Shown here: positions 55,783 to 64,000 of the stretch, one piece after another | Position numbering within the stretch: position 1 is the first letter of the stretch | How the letters are laid out: every line of letters starts with the position of its first letter | NCBI RefSeq assembly: GCF_001690655.1 | Contig: NZ_LZHQ01000004.1 | Coordinates: 1-64,000, forward strand | Direction: 5' to 3' | Length of the DNA stretch: 64,000 nt | DNA from: Gilliamella sp. Occ3-1 | Lineage (GTDB): Bacteria; Pseudomonadota; Gammaproteobacteria; Enterobacterales; Orbaceae | The notes under the pieces: generated by a model | Database searches by the model: none | What the model saw: the letters and a program-made list of their open reading frames with translations, nothing else | Told to the model about the DNA's origin: nothing | Position numbers and translations under genes: made by a program

Positions 55783-56577
55783 ATGGAATTTGATATCAAC
55801 AATTTATTTAATATCGATTTCTTTTCTTGGATTAGGGACTATTTTTTCCCTTTTGTTCGTATCTTAGCGTTGATCATGGTAGCGCCCATTTTTGGCGAAA
55901 AGGAAACGCCTAATCGAGTTAAAATTGGCCTAGCGCTACTCACGACGATTGTACTGCCACATCCACATATTGATGACAATATAAAAATATACTCATTTAT
56001 AGGAATATGGATTATTGCACAACAAATAATGATTGGAATACTTATTGGTTTTACCATGCAGTTGTCATTTATGACAGTGCGATTTTCAGGAGAATTAATT
56101 GGGATGCAAATGGGGCTAGGAATGGCGACCTTTTTTGATCCTATTGGCGGTCCATCTACATCAGTATTATCACGCTTAATTAACATCATTGCTTTATTAA
56201 TATTTCTCAGTCTTGATGGCCATTTATGGTTGTTATACGGCATATCAAATAGTTTTGATATTATTCCGGTTGCAGTAATGCCATTACAAGCGAATGGATA
56301 CTTAGCATTAATTGAAGTCAGCAAACTATTATTTATCAACGCGATCATGTTAGCGCTTCCTTTAATGACATTGCTATTAATCATCAATATATCATTAGGA
56401 CTACTTAATAGAATGACGCCACAGCTATCTATATTTGTGGTTGGTTATCCAGCGACCCTATTCTTAGGGTTAATCATGCTAACTTATTTAATTACAACAC
56501 TACCCGCATTTACTGAATTTATTTTTGAACAAATGTTTGAGCGAATTTCTAGTATCTTATGGTATTTAACTCAGTGA
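55783..56577 (+). CDS. fliR: Flagellar export gate protein FliR
   Basis: A 264-residue membrane protein (E. coli 261) with about six helices that closes the FliPQ pore. Family blocks are RILALIMVAPIFGEKETPNR, FSGELIGMQMGLGMATFFDP and GLLNRMTPQLSIFVVGYPAT. It is the last gene of the flagellar block; 242 AT-rich bases and a hairpin follow. Confidence 0.95.
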   Translation: MEFDINNLFNIDFFSWIRDYFFPFVRILALIMVAPIFGEKETPNRVKIGLALLTTIVLPHPHIDDNIKIYSFIGIWIIAQQIMIGILIGFTMQLSFMTVRFSGELIGMQMGLGMATFFDPIGGPSTSVLSRLINIIALLIFLSLDGHLWLLYGISNSFDIIPVAVMPLQANGYLALIEVSKLLFINAIMLALPLMTLLLIINISLGLLNRMTPQLSIFVVGYPATLFLGLIMLTYLITTLPAFTEFIFEQMFERISSILWYLTQ

Positions 56578-56781
56578 TATAAATTGATCACACAGTCATA
56601 TTTAATTTACCTATTCAACTTGACTTTCTTTTTGTGGCTATTGAGTGAAATTGCTATTCTATCATATTGATTTAGAAATAAATCTTCCAAAAAAACAATA
56701 AATACTTAAATAAAAACAATGATCTAACTAAGCATTTTTATTGTGTGATAGATTATATTAATTAAAACTAAAACTAAACAG

Positions 56782-56808
56782 ATTAATGCTGATAAAATCA
56801 GCATTAAT
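56782..56808 (-). terminator. 12-bp hairpin between fliR and yjdM
   Basis: A perfect stem attaatgctgat/atcagcattaat with the loop aaa, 11 nt after the yjdM stop on the minus strand. The T tract on that side is interrupted (ctgtttagtttt). It may serve both convergent genes. Confidence 0.65.
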
Positions 56809-56819
56809 AAAATAGTTAA

Positions 56820-57155
56820 CTAAGCTTTTTTTACAAAGCAGGCTTTAAGCATTATTTTCATACCGTCAATTTTACAATCGATTTCGTGATCACCTTCGAC
56901 TAAACGAATGCCTTTGGCTTTAGCACCTTTTTTCAGCACTGTTGAAGATCCTTTCAATTTTAGATCCTTAATCAAAATAATATCGTCGCCATCAGCAAGT
57001 AAATTACCATTGCTATCTTTTACCTGTAATCCAACATCAGAAGACACAGCCTCGTTTGGATCCCATTCGTGGGCGCATTCAGGGCAAACACAAAAGCTGC
57101 CATCATGATAAGTGTGTTCAGATTGGCAAACAGGGCAATTAGGTATAGATTTCAT
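56820..57155 (-). CDS. yjdM: PhnA/YjdM-family zinc-ribbon protein
   Basis: A 111-residue protein collinear with E. coli YjdM (formerly PhnA). The N-terminal zinc ribbon has Cys7, Cys10, Cys24 and Cys27 (PNCPVC and [10 protein letters not shown]). The C-terminal SH3-like domain has [20 protein letters not shown] followed by [20 protein letters not shown]. The E. coli protein lies near the phosphonate operon but is not needed for phosphonate use, and its function is unclear. It stands alone here, 249 bp from the GntR gene. Confidence 0.93.
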   Translation of the reverse strand: MKSIPNCPVCQSEHTYHDGSFCVCPECAHEWDPNEAVSSDVGLQVKDSNGNLLADGDDIILIKDLKLKGSSTVLKKGAKAKGIRLVEGDHEIDCKIDGMKIMLKACFVKKA

Positions 57156-57404
57156 AGCTTATAACTCTTATAGATTAAATAAAATGGTGCTTACTATAGC
57201 AAAAAAATGTTGTTAAGTCATAGAGGATGTTTCTTAGATCATGATTAGGATCTAAATAAATCATTTTACATGGTAGGCTAATTAGTCTACATCGATATTT
57301 ATTTCGCATGGATGAATAATTAGAAGTTATTATATTAAGTTTGATTACTAATCTATACCATATAGATCGATGATATTTATTTCTAGATTGCGGATTATTG
57401 GTAT

Positions 57405-58121
57405 TTATTCTAACCCTCTGCGTGCAATATATTCAAACCTATATTGGAATCCCCTTAAATATTGAATACTATATTCAAATACTTCTCCATTAACTAATTC
57501 ACTAGTTGAACGTAGGCATAATATAGGGTAATTTGTTTCGATATTTAAATGTTTAGCAACAATGCTAGTTGCTAAAACAGGCTTTAAGTCTTGCCTACTT
57601 AGCGATATTTGATAACCTTTTTGTTTTTCAATATAGTGATACTTTGATGTTTGCATTACTTTAACACTGAGATCAGGAAATAGTGAAAGAGGCATATAAC
57701 TTTGCTCTAAAATTTCAGGCTCATCGTCTATTGTTCTAATACGTATTATTGAATATATTAATGTTCCAACTTCAATTTTTAGATGCTTTGCAATAACGGG
57801 TTGTGCCTGTTCTAACTGAAAATGTATTACTTTCGTACTAGCAATTCGCCCTTGTGAGGTAATGTTTTCTTCAAATCCTTTTAATTGAAAGGCATCGTGC
57901 TTGGTCGAATTGTATTTAACATAGGTACCACTTCCTTTTATACGTACTAATAATCCTTGTTTTTCAAGTAGCTCAAGAGCTTTACGAACAGTAACACGAC
58001 TAACATTATATATTTCTTGTAAAGATTGTTCTGTAGGTAATACATCTTCAACATCTAATTCGCCAGAACGAATTTTTTCTTCAAAAGTTTCAGCTATTTG
58101 TCGATAAAGTGGTTTACTCAC
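57405..58121 (-). CDS. GntR-family (UTRA) regulator of the phospho-alpha-glucoside operon
   Basis: A 238-residue regulator of the HutC/UTRA branch. The winged helix (residues 1-70) has PLYRQIAETFEEKIRSGELD, LPTEQSLQEIYNVSRVTVRK and ALELLEKQGLLVRIKGSGTY. The UTRA sensor domain (about 90-232) has EILEQSYMPLSLFPDL and would bind a phosphorylated sugar. It is divergent from the GH4 and PTS genes across 255 bp that carry a perfect palindrome, so it most likely controls them. Whether it represses or activates cannot be told from sequence. Confidence 0.88.
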   Translation of the reverse strand: MSKPLYRQIAETFEEKIRSGELDVEDVLPTEQSLQEIYNVSRVTVRKALELLEKQGLLVRIKGSGTYVKYNSTKHDAFQLKGFEENITSQGRIASTKVIHFQLEQAQPVIAKHLKIEVGTLIYSIIRIRTIDDEPEILEQSYMPLSLFPDLSVKVMQTSKYHYIEKQKGYQISLSRQDLKPVLATSIVAKHLNIETNYPILCLRSTSELVNGEVFEYSIQYLRGFQYRFEYIARRGLE

Positions 58122-58266
58122 GGTAATATCCTACATATTGAATTTGTATTATATTAACATTGAATAATCAAAATAGCATTAGATGGTAAATTTATCATTA
58201 TTTAATTTTTATTGTACTCAATCAAATTATCTAATATGTGTTGATCTACTATGAATAAACATTTTT

Positions 58267-58282
58267 TGTGATCCTTTTCACA
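58267..58282 (+). promoter_or_regulatory. CRP (cAMP receptor protein) site
   Basis: TGTGATCCTTTTCACA is an exact match to the CRP core TGTGA, six bases, TCACA. It lies 95-110 bp before the GH4 start and just upstream of the GntR palindrome, the expected position for activation by CRP when glucose is short. Confidence 0.82.
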
Positions 58283-58291
58283 TTTGTATCA

Positions 58292-58321
58292 AATAAGTAT
58301 TATTTAATATTAATACTTATT
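58292..58321 (+). promoter_or_regulatory. Putative GntR operator and promoter region
   Basis: A perfect 11-bp inverted repeat aataagtatta/taatacttatt with an 8-bp centre (58303-58310). TAATAT at 58324-58329 is a likely -10, placing the palindrome over the -35 region, where binding would block the polymerase. The match to the regulator is inferred from position. Confidence 0.65.
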
Positions 58322-58376
58322 GATAATATATCTATGGAAAGATTTTATTCAATAAATGTAATTTAGGAAACATATT

Positions 58377-59705
58377 ATGAAAAAGATCAATTTAACCATT
58401 GTTGGTGCAGGTAGTACTTATACATTAGGTATTATGAGAAGTCTTGTTACAGAAAAACAAAATTTTCCGTTAAAACGAGTTGTTTTTTATGATATTGATG
58501 AAGATCGTCAGGAGCTAAATGCAAAAGCAACTAAAATTATGTTTAAAGAACTCTATCCAGAAATTGAAGAATTTATTTATACAACAGATAGAAAAATTGC
58601 TTTTGAAAACTCTGATTTCTTTTTTATGCAAATCCGTACCGGTGGTTTAAAAATGCGTGAGCGTGATGAACAAATCCCCTTATCTCACCAATGTGTAGGT
58701 CAAGAAACATGTGGTGCAGGGGGGATGGCTTACGGATTACGTTCCATAGGAGATATGATAGACCTTGTTCGCGAAATTCGTTTATATAAAAAGGATGCTT
58801 GGATCTTAAACTATACTAATCCTGCAGCGATTGTCGCAGATGCCTTAAATCGAGAATTTCCTAACGATAATCGAATCTTAAATATTTGTGATATGCCTGC
58901 GGCAATCATGGTGAGCTACGCAAAATTACTTGGTTGTGAAATTTGGGATTTTGTACCGGAATACTTCGGTTTAAATCATTATGGTTGGTTTACTAAAATT
59001 AAGAATAAACAAGGCGAAGATTTAACCCAACGTATTAAAGAAATTATTTTAAAAGATGGTATTAAAGCAGTTGATTCAATTATTGCTAATGATCCTTCTT
59101 GGCAAGCAACGTTTAAAAACATGGAAACGATGTTAAGAGATAACCCTGAATTTTTGCCAAATACTTATTTACAATACTATCTATATCCAGAAAAAATGGT
59201 GAATAAAGAAGATATTAATAATACGCGAGCCCGTCAAGTTATCAATGGGCGTGAAAAACAAGTATTTGAAATGTGTAAACGTATTATTAATAAAAATTCT
59301 ATTGTTGGTGAAGAGCTTCATGATGATATTCATGGTCGTTATATGATTCGTGTTGCTGCGTCACTAGCTTATAACAAAGGCGATATCTATCTTGTAATTG
59401 TTCCAAACAAAGGCATTATTAGTAACATACAAGATGATGCAATGGTTGAAGTGCCTTGTATGCTAACTTCTGATGGTCCTAAAGCGTTTGCTATTGGTAA
59501 TATTCCGACATTCCAAAAAGGGATGATAGAAATCCAATTAGGTTATGAAAAATTAGTCGTTGATGCTTGGTATGAAGGTTCTAAACAAAAATTAATCAAT
59601 GCGTTAACGTTAAATAGAACTGTTGTTAACGTTCCAAAAGCAAAAGTAATTGTTGAAGAAATCTTAAACGAAAATAAAGACTATTTACCTCAGTTTTTTA
59701 AATAA
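58377..59705 (+). CDS. 6-phospho-alpha-glucosidase, glycoside hydrolase family 4
   Basis: A 442-residue NAD- and metal-dependent GH4 enzyme that splits phosphorylated alpha-glucosides such as maltose 6-phosphate. The Rossmann motif TIVGAGSTYTLG is at residues 7-18, and the block HQCVGQETCGAGGMAYGLRS starts near 104. The metal-site motif CDMP is at 171-174 and GLNHYGW at 198-204. CDMP marks the alpha branch (MalH, GlvA, AglB), where beta-type CelF enzymes have CN.P. It is followed by its PTS permease after a hairpin. The exact sugar is not fixed by sequence. Confidence 0.92.
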   Translation: MKKINLTIVGAGSTYTLGIMRSLVTEKQNFPLKRVVFYDIDEDRQELNAKATKIMFKELYPEIEEFIYTTDRKIAFENSDFFFMQIRTGGLKMRERDEQIPLSHQCVGQETCGAGGMAYGLRSIGDMIDLVREIRLYKKDAWILNYTNPAAIVADALNREFPNDNRILNICDMPAAIMVSYAKLLGCEIWDFVPEYFGLNHYGWFTKIKNKQGEDLTQRIKEIILKDGIKAVDSIIANDPSWQATFKNMETMLRDNPEFLPNTYLQYYLYPEKMVNKEDINNTRARQVINGREKQVFEMCKRIINKNSIVGEELHDDIHGRYMIRVAASLAYNKGDIYLVIVPNKGIISNIQDDAMVEVPCMLTSDGPKAFAIGNIPTFQKGMIEIQLGYEKLVVDAWYEGSKQKLINALTLNRTVVNVPKAKVIVEEILNENKDYLPQFFK

Positions 59706-59721
59706 TTATTTTGTTTAACAC

Positions 59722-59766
59722 GAATAATGCTAACGTTTGAGTAAATGCAAACGTTTAGTGTTATTC
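59722..59766 (+). terminator. Intercistronic hairpin between GH4 and PTS genes
   Basis: A long imperfect stem: gaataatgctaacgtttg pairs with caaacgtttagtgttattc, with one bulge and two mismatches, loop about 8 nt. No T run follows, so it is more likely an mRNA-stabilising or partial-termination element that sets the ratio of enzyme to permease. Confidence 0.5.
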
Positions 59767-59829
59767 ATAAACATGCACGGAAATATTTTAAGAATAACAA
59801 AATCATTATATTAATAAAAGGTTAATGTT

Positions 59830-61407
59830 ATGAGAAATACAATTCAACGCTTTGGAGCAGCAATGTTTGTTCCTGTATTACTCTTTCCTTCTGCAGGCAT
59901 TTTATTGGGATTGACCGTCGTTTTACTTAATCCACATTTATTCCCTTTTGCTGTAGAAGGATCTACTTATGTTAAAATTGTCAGTATATTTCAAAAAGCA
60001 TCTTTGGTTTTGTTTCAAAATATGCCAATGTTGTTTGCTCTAGGTTTGCCAATTGCATTAGCAAAAAAGGCATCAGGACGAGCTGTATTAGCCGCTTTTA
60101 TCTCTTATTTAACATTTAATTATTTTATAGGAGGAATACTTGATATTCGGAGTGAACAGTTAGGTATAAACTATCAAGTAGGGAAAACAGGATTAATTGA
60201 AATTGGTGGTGTATTAACATTAGATACTTCAATTGCTGGTTCAATTATGACAGCAGCCTTTACTGTTTGGATTCATAACCGTTATTTTGATTTACGTTTA
60301 CCTGAATGGGCAAATGTATTTACAGGGACACCATTAATCGTTATTATCTGTTTTCCTTTAATGTTGGTACTAGCTGTATTGACGGTATTGGTTTGGCCTC
60401 CTATTCAAAATGGTATCCAAAGCCTGCAAATTTTTATTTTAAATTCTGGTGCATTTGGTGTATGGCTATTTACTTTTTTAGAGCGCATTTTAATTCCTAC
60501 AGGATTACATCATTTTGTTTATGGTCCAATCTATTTTGGTCCAATTGTCACCGATGGAGGTACAGTTAACTATTGGATTTCTCATATTTCTGAATTTGCT
60601 AACAGCACAAAATCATTAACTAAATTATTTCCTCAGGGTGGTTTTATGTTAATTGGTATGGGGAAGGTATTTGGTTGCTCAGGTATTTCAATGGCTATTT
60701 ATGCAACAGCAAAACCAGAAAATAAAAAAATGGTATTGGGACTATTAATTGGAGCAACAGTTACAGCTGTGTTGACTGGGATAACAGAGCCCATTGAATT
60801 TACATTCCTTTTTATTGCACCTATTTTATTTGTTGTTCACGCTTTTTTAGCAGCATCAATGGCTGCAATTATGTATATGCTTGGTGTATCAGGAAATTTT
60901 TACTCAGGTATTATAGATTTTATCTTCCAAAACTGGTTACCTCTGGGAGCAAATCATTGGATGACGTATGTTATTCAAGTTACTATTGGTTTAACTTTTA
61001 CAGCAATTTACTTTTTTGTGTTTAAATTCTTAATTCTTAAATTCAATCTTATCACTCCTGGCCGTTCAGATACTAATATTAAACTATTTACTAAATCAGA
61101 TTATCAAAATAGTAAAAAGAGTAAATCGTCAAATCAATATGATACTGAATTTGAAACTAACGATTTGATAATTCAACAAGCAATTGCCTTTATTGAAGGA
61201 TTAGGTGGTAAAGAAAATATTATACAATTGACTAACTGTGCAACTCGATTACGTATTGAAGTAAGTAATCCTGAATTAGTTCAGAAAGTGACTTATTTTC
61301 AAAGTTATGGGGCAATAAATGTTGTATACAAGGGACAATCATTACAAATTATTGTTGGCTTAACTGTACCTCAAGTTAGAGAGGAAATGAGCATACTATT
61401 GAAGTAA
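59830..61407 (+). CDS. PTS alpha-glucoside permease EIICB
   Basis: A 525-residue phosphotransferase permease. The N-terminal EIIC domain (about 1-405) has roughly ten membrane segments with IQRFGAAMFVPVLLFPSAGI and the substrate-site block TGITEPIEFTFLFIAPILF. A linker leads to the EIIB domain (about 440-525) with the phosphorylated Cys470 in LTNCATRLRIEV. No EIIA domain is attached, so it must borrow EIIA-glucose (Crr). It resembles GlvC/AglA/MalP-type transporters and delivers phosphorylated alpha-glucosides to the GH4 enzyme. Confidence 0.92.
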   Translation: MRNTIQRFGAAMFVPVLLFPSAGILLGLTVVLLNPHLFPFAVEGSTYVKIVSIFQKASLVLFQNMPMLFALGLPIALAKKASGRAVLAAFISYLTFNYFIGGILDIRSEQLGINYQVGKTGLIEIGGVLTLDTSIAGSIMTAAFTVWIHNRYFDLRLPEWANVFTGTPLIVIICFPLMLVLAVLTVLVWPPIQNGIQSLQIFILNSGAFGVWLFTFLERILIPTGLHHFVYGPIYFGPIVTDGGTVNYWISHISEFANSTKSLTKLFPQGGFMLIGMGKVFGCSGISMAIYATAKPENKKMVLGLLIGATVTAVLTGITEPIEFTFLFIAPILFVVHAFLAASMAAIMYMLGVSGNFYSGIIDFIFQNWLPLGANHWMTYVIQVTIGLTFTAIYFFVFKFLILKFNLITPGRSDTNIKLFTKSDYQNSKKSKSSNQYDTEFETNDLIIQQAIAFIEGLGGKENIIQLTNCATRLRIEVSNPELVQKVTYFQSYGAINVVYKGQSLQIIVGLTVPQVREEMSILLK

Positions 61408-61450
61408 ATAATGTCGATATTAATGAACAATTAGTAAACTATTAATTAAC

Positions 61451-61501
61451 TTGTTTAATCGGTTCTAAAATATAGATTGTTTATGAGTTCCGATTAAACA
61501 A
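61451..61501 (+). other. Inverted repeat in the 285-bp gap after the PTS gene
   Basis: Two exact 12-bp arms, ttgtttaatcgg and ccgattaaacaa, separated by 27 nt. A second smaller stem, tagggtaa/ttaccctа-type, lies at 61545-61570. One or both may end the PTS operon. No gene is seen in 61408-61692. Confidence 0.45.
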
Positions 61502-61661
61502 ACAAATCATTAAGAACATGCTTAAAAATAGGGAATCTATATTTTAGGGTAATTTTAGGTATTTACCCTATCGATCCCATATAGTCTGGCAATAAAGTTA
61601 CAAAACTTATATACTATACCATAATTTTTAGTATGACTAAGTTCATTTTACTAAACCAACC

Positions 61662-61673
61662 CGTTCTTTAACA
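61662..61673 (+). promoter_or_regulatory. boxA-like element in the suhB leader
   Basis: CGTTCTTTAACA, close to the rRNA boxA (TGCTCTTTAACA), lies 19 nt before the suhB ATG. In E. coli the SuhB/NusB/NusE machinery binds boxA in rRNA leaders and also a boxA in the suhB leader, which lowers suhB expression. The same feedback is inferred here. Confidence 0.65.
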
Positions 61674-61692
61674 CATCAATTGGAATAAAACT

Positions 61693-62496
61693 ATGCATCC
61701 GATGCTGAATATTGCTATTCGTGCTGCTCGTAAAGCAGGTAATGTAGCCATCAAGGCTTATGAAAATCCTAGTTCAATCGAAATTGAAACCAAAGGCGCT
61801 AATGATTTTGCCACTAATGCCGATCGTGCGGCTGAAGCTTTGATTATTGAAACAATTAAAAAAGCTTATCCTGACCATACTATCATTGCCGAAGAAAGCG
61901 GCTTAGCTAAAGGTAATGATGCCGATACTCAGTGGATAATTGACCCAATTGATGGTACTACCAATTTTATTAAAAATATCCCTCATTTTGCAGTGTCTAT
62001 CGCAGCTCGGGTTAAAGGTAAAACCGAAATTGCCGTTGTTTATAATCCAATGAGTAATGAGCTGTTTACAGCGGCTCGTGGTAAAGGCGCTCAACTTAAT
62101 GGTTATCGTATTCGAGTGAGTAATGCGAAAGATTTAGACGGTAGCGTGCTGGCAATGGCTTTTCCGTTTAAAGCTAAACAATATAGCGATAGTTATTTTG
62201 GCGTGTTACAAAAATTATTTGTTAGATGTGGCGATTTTCGTCGCACTGGTTCTGCCGCTTTAGATCTTGCTTATGTTGCCGCAGGTCGTTTAGATGGCTT
62301 TTTTGAAATTGGCTTAAAACCATGGGATATTGCTGGTGGTGAGTTGATTTTGCGTGAAGCAGGTGGCGTTATTACCGATTTTGCAGGTGGCAATAATTAT
62401 ATGGTTTCGGGCAATGTTGTTGCGGGTAATCCTAGAATTGTTAAGGATTTATTAGTTTCTACTCAAAACGAGTGGCCCGAAAAATTACGTAACTAA
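61693..62496 (+). CDS. suhB: Inositol monophosphatase / Nus factor SuhB
   Basis: A 267-residue protein, the E. coli SuhB length. Metal ligands are Glu67 in IAEESG, Asp84 and Asp87 in WIIDPIDGTTNF, and the Asp in KPWDIAGGELIL. It hydrolyses myo-inositol phosphate in vitro, but its main known role is in the antitermination complex on rRNA transcripts. A boxA-like element precedes the start. A 9-bp hairpin follows. Confidence 0.96.
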   Translation: MHPMLNIAIRAARKAGNVAIKAYENPSSIEIETKGANDFATNADRAAEALIIETIKKAYPDHTIIAEESGLAKGNDADTQWIIDPIDGTTNFIKNIPHFAVSIAARVKGKTEIAVVYNPMSNELFTAARGKGAQLNGYRIRVSNAKDLDGSVLAMAFPFKAKQYSDSYFGVLQKLFVRCGDFRRTGSAALDLAYVAAGRLDGFFEIGLKPWDIAGGELILREAGGVITDFAGGNNYMVSGNVVAGNPRIVKDLLVSTQNEWPEKLRN

Positions 62497-62524
62497 CGTT
62501 ACCTTTTTTATTTCCTCTTATTTT

Positions 62525-62549
62525 GATCGCAAGTTAAATTCTTGCGATC
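62525..62549 (+). terminator. Hairpin after suhB
   Basis: A perfect 9-bp stem gatcgcaag/cttgcgatc with the loop ttaaatt, 28 nt after the suhB stop. A delayed tttttct follows. Probably a terminator. Confidence 0.6.
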
Positions 62550-62628
62550 TGTCTAGTATTTTTCTGCATTGTTATCAATTTTGAGTATATACTAATCAAT
62601 AATCGTATAAAAATTAAGGCTGCATTTT

Positions 62629-64000
62629 ATGAAGACAATACAATATCATCTTAATATTGAAGGAATGAGTTGTGCCTCTTGTGTTAGTCGTGTAGAAAAA
62701 GCAATTAAAAAAGTTGATGGTGTAATTGATGTCAGTGTTAATCTGGCAACTGAGAAAGCAACTATTAATGCAGATACTCATGTTAAGCTTGAAGCATTAA
62801 TGTCTGCGGTTGATAAAGCGGGCTATCGTGCTATTAAAATTTCAGATCAACAATCAGGTGCAAAGAAAGTTAACAAACAAGCATCTATTTGGCCGATTGT
62901 GATTTCTGTTATTTTAGCCATTCCTTTTGTGTTACCTATGTTATTAGAGCCTTTTGGGTTTCATTTGATGATGCCAGCTTGGTTACAACTGGTTATTGCA
63001 TCTATTGTGCAATTTGGACTTGGTGCTAAATTTTATCGAAGCGGTTTTAATGCGGCTAAAGCGTTGTCGGGTAATATGGATTTATTAGTGGCCATTGGTA
63101 CTAGTGCGGCATATGGGTTATCAGTTTATCAGCTTATCATAGGCAATGATGAGCACCTTTATTTTGAATCTTCAGTTATTATTATTACCTTAATTTTGCT
63201 TGGTAAGTGGTTAGAATCAAGAGCTAAACATCAAACCACACAAGCAATTGAAGCCCTGTCTGCGCTACGCCCTGATGTTGCTTTAGTAAGGCGTGATAAT
63301 CAAGAAATAAGTTTACCCATTAACCAAGTTAAAGTGGATGATATTGTTATTATTAAGCCTGGAGAGCGTATTCCAGTTGATGGCGTTGTGATTGAAGGTG
63401 CATCTAGTAGTGATGAATCAATGCTAACTGGTGAGAGCTTTCCTATAAATAAAACCGTTAATGATGTTGTTACTGGTGGTACAATTAATGGCGAAGGGTT
63501 ACTTATCGTTAAAACCACAGCGATTCAAGCGGATTCTACTTTATCCAAAATTATTGAAATGGTTGAATCTGCTCAGGCTAAGAAAGCACCAATCCAACGA
63601 ATTGTTGATCGCATCAGCGCTATTTTTGTGCCAGTGATTTTATTGATTGCACTTGTTACGTTATTGGCTTGGGGGGTGATATCGCATGACTGGCAACAAG
63701 CATTACTCCATGCGGTGGCTGTGTTAGTGATTGCTTGCCCTTGTGCATTAGGCTTGGCAACACCAACAGCAATTATGGTTGGTACAGGAGTGGCAGCTAG
63801 TCATGGTATTTTAATTAAAGATGCCGAGGCATTAGAAACACTGCATAATATTAATATGGTTGCATTTGATAAAACAGGCACATTAACCATTGGTAAACCA
63901 GAATTAGTTGAAATGGATGTTATGGATAGCGAGACGCCCGATCAAATTTTATCGCTCGCAGCGTCATTACAAGCAGGTAGTGAGCATCCACTTGCTAAAG
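62629..64000 (+). CDS. copA: Copper-exporting P1B-type ATPase CopA, 5' part
   Basis: The first 457 codons are present and the frame is open to the window end. One N-terminal heavy-metal domain has the ligands Cys15 and Cys18 in GMSCASC. Membrane segments follow from residue 87. The actuator domain has MLTGESFPI, the copper site CPC is at residues 370-372, and the phosphorylated Asp414 is in DKTGTLT. It pumps Cu(I) out of the cytosol. E. coli CopA has two metal domains; this one has one. No clear CueR operator was found in the 132 bp upstream. Confidence 0.95.
   Translation, partial: MKTIQYHLNIEGMSCASCVSRVEKAIKKVDGVIDVSVNLATEKATINADTHVKLEALMSAVDKAGYRAIKISDQQSGAKKVNKQASIWPIVISVILAIPFVLPMLLEPFGFHLMMPAWLQLVIASIVQFGLGAKFYRSGFNAAKALSGNMDLLVAIGTSAAYGLSVYQLIIGNDEHLYFESSVIIITLILLGKWLESRAKHQTTQAIEALSALRPDVALVRRDNQEISLPINQVKVDDIVIIKPGERIPVDGVVIEGASSSDESMLTGESFPINKTVNDVVTGGTINGEGLLIVKTTAIQADSTLSKIIEMVESAQAKKAPIQRIVDRISAIFVPVILLIALVTLLAWGVISHDWQQALLHAVAVLVIACPCALGLATPTAIMVGTGVAASHGILIKDAEALETLHNINMVAFDKTGTLTIGKPELVEMDVMDSETPDQILSLAASLQAGSEHPLAK

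Overview
The window is AT-rich DNA from a gammaproteobacterium. The 3' end of a 23S gene, a 5S gene and nearly every protein read as AT-shifted relatives of enterobacterial genes (menA-rraA, def, grpE, nadK, carAB, suhB, an E. coli-type flhDC/fliA flagellar hierarchy). The low GC content combined with this gene set suggests an Orbaceae-like insect-gut bacterium (Gilliamella relatives). That placement is an inference from composition and gene style, not proven here.

Layout. 1-1100: end of an rRNA operon (23S, 5S, terminator). About 1130-1650: a decayed IS3-family transposase. 1858-13184: housekeeping genes (menA, rraA, dprA, def, grpE, nadK, pgpA, argF, carA, carB), with a sigma-32 promoter at grpE and ArgR boxes between the divergent argF and carAB. 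13350-22665: a complete type I-F CRISPR-Cas locus (cas1, cas2-3, csy1-4, leader and an array of ten repeats). 22722-56577: one almost uninterrupted flagellar block with the hook, rod, ring, export, motor, filament and regulatory genes (flhA to fliR), but no chemotaxis genes. 56820-61407: a yjdM-like gene, then a GntR regulator divergent from a 6-phospho-alpha-glucosidase and a PTS EIICB permease, with a perfect CRP site and a perfect palindrome between them. 61693-64000: suhB with a boxA-like leader, then copA running off the end.

The most interesting object is in the 425-bp gap between cas2-3 and csy1. Two diverged I-F repeats (17723-17750 and 17781-17808) keep the Csy4 hairpin through compensatory changes and flank a 30-nt guide. 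The first 11 nt of that guide are found again at 17898-17908, directly after CC (the I-F PAM), inside the apparent csy1 promoter. This is the expected design of a crRNA-like autorepressor (CreR/CreA class) that lets the Csy complex shut off its own operon.

Other notable points. Two adjacent array spacers each carry a 10-nt direct repeat at a 22-nt period, as if taken from iterons or other tandem repeats. FliM lacks the CheY-P-binding N-terminal motif and the whole flagellar block has no che genes. Four sigma-28 promoters with exact 11-nt spacing precede flgM, flgK, fliC and fliD. A short repeat of about 42 bp occurs three times in intergenic DNA.
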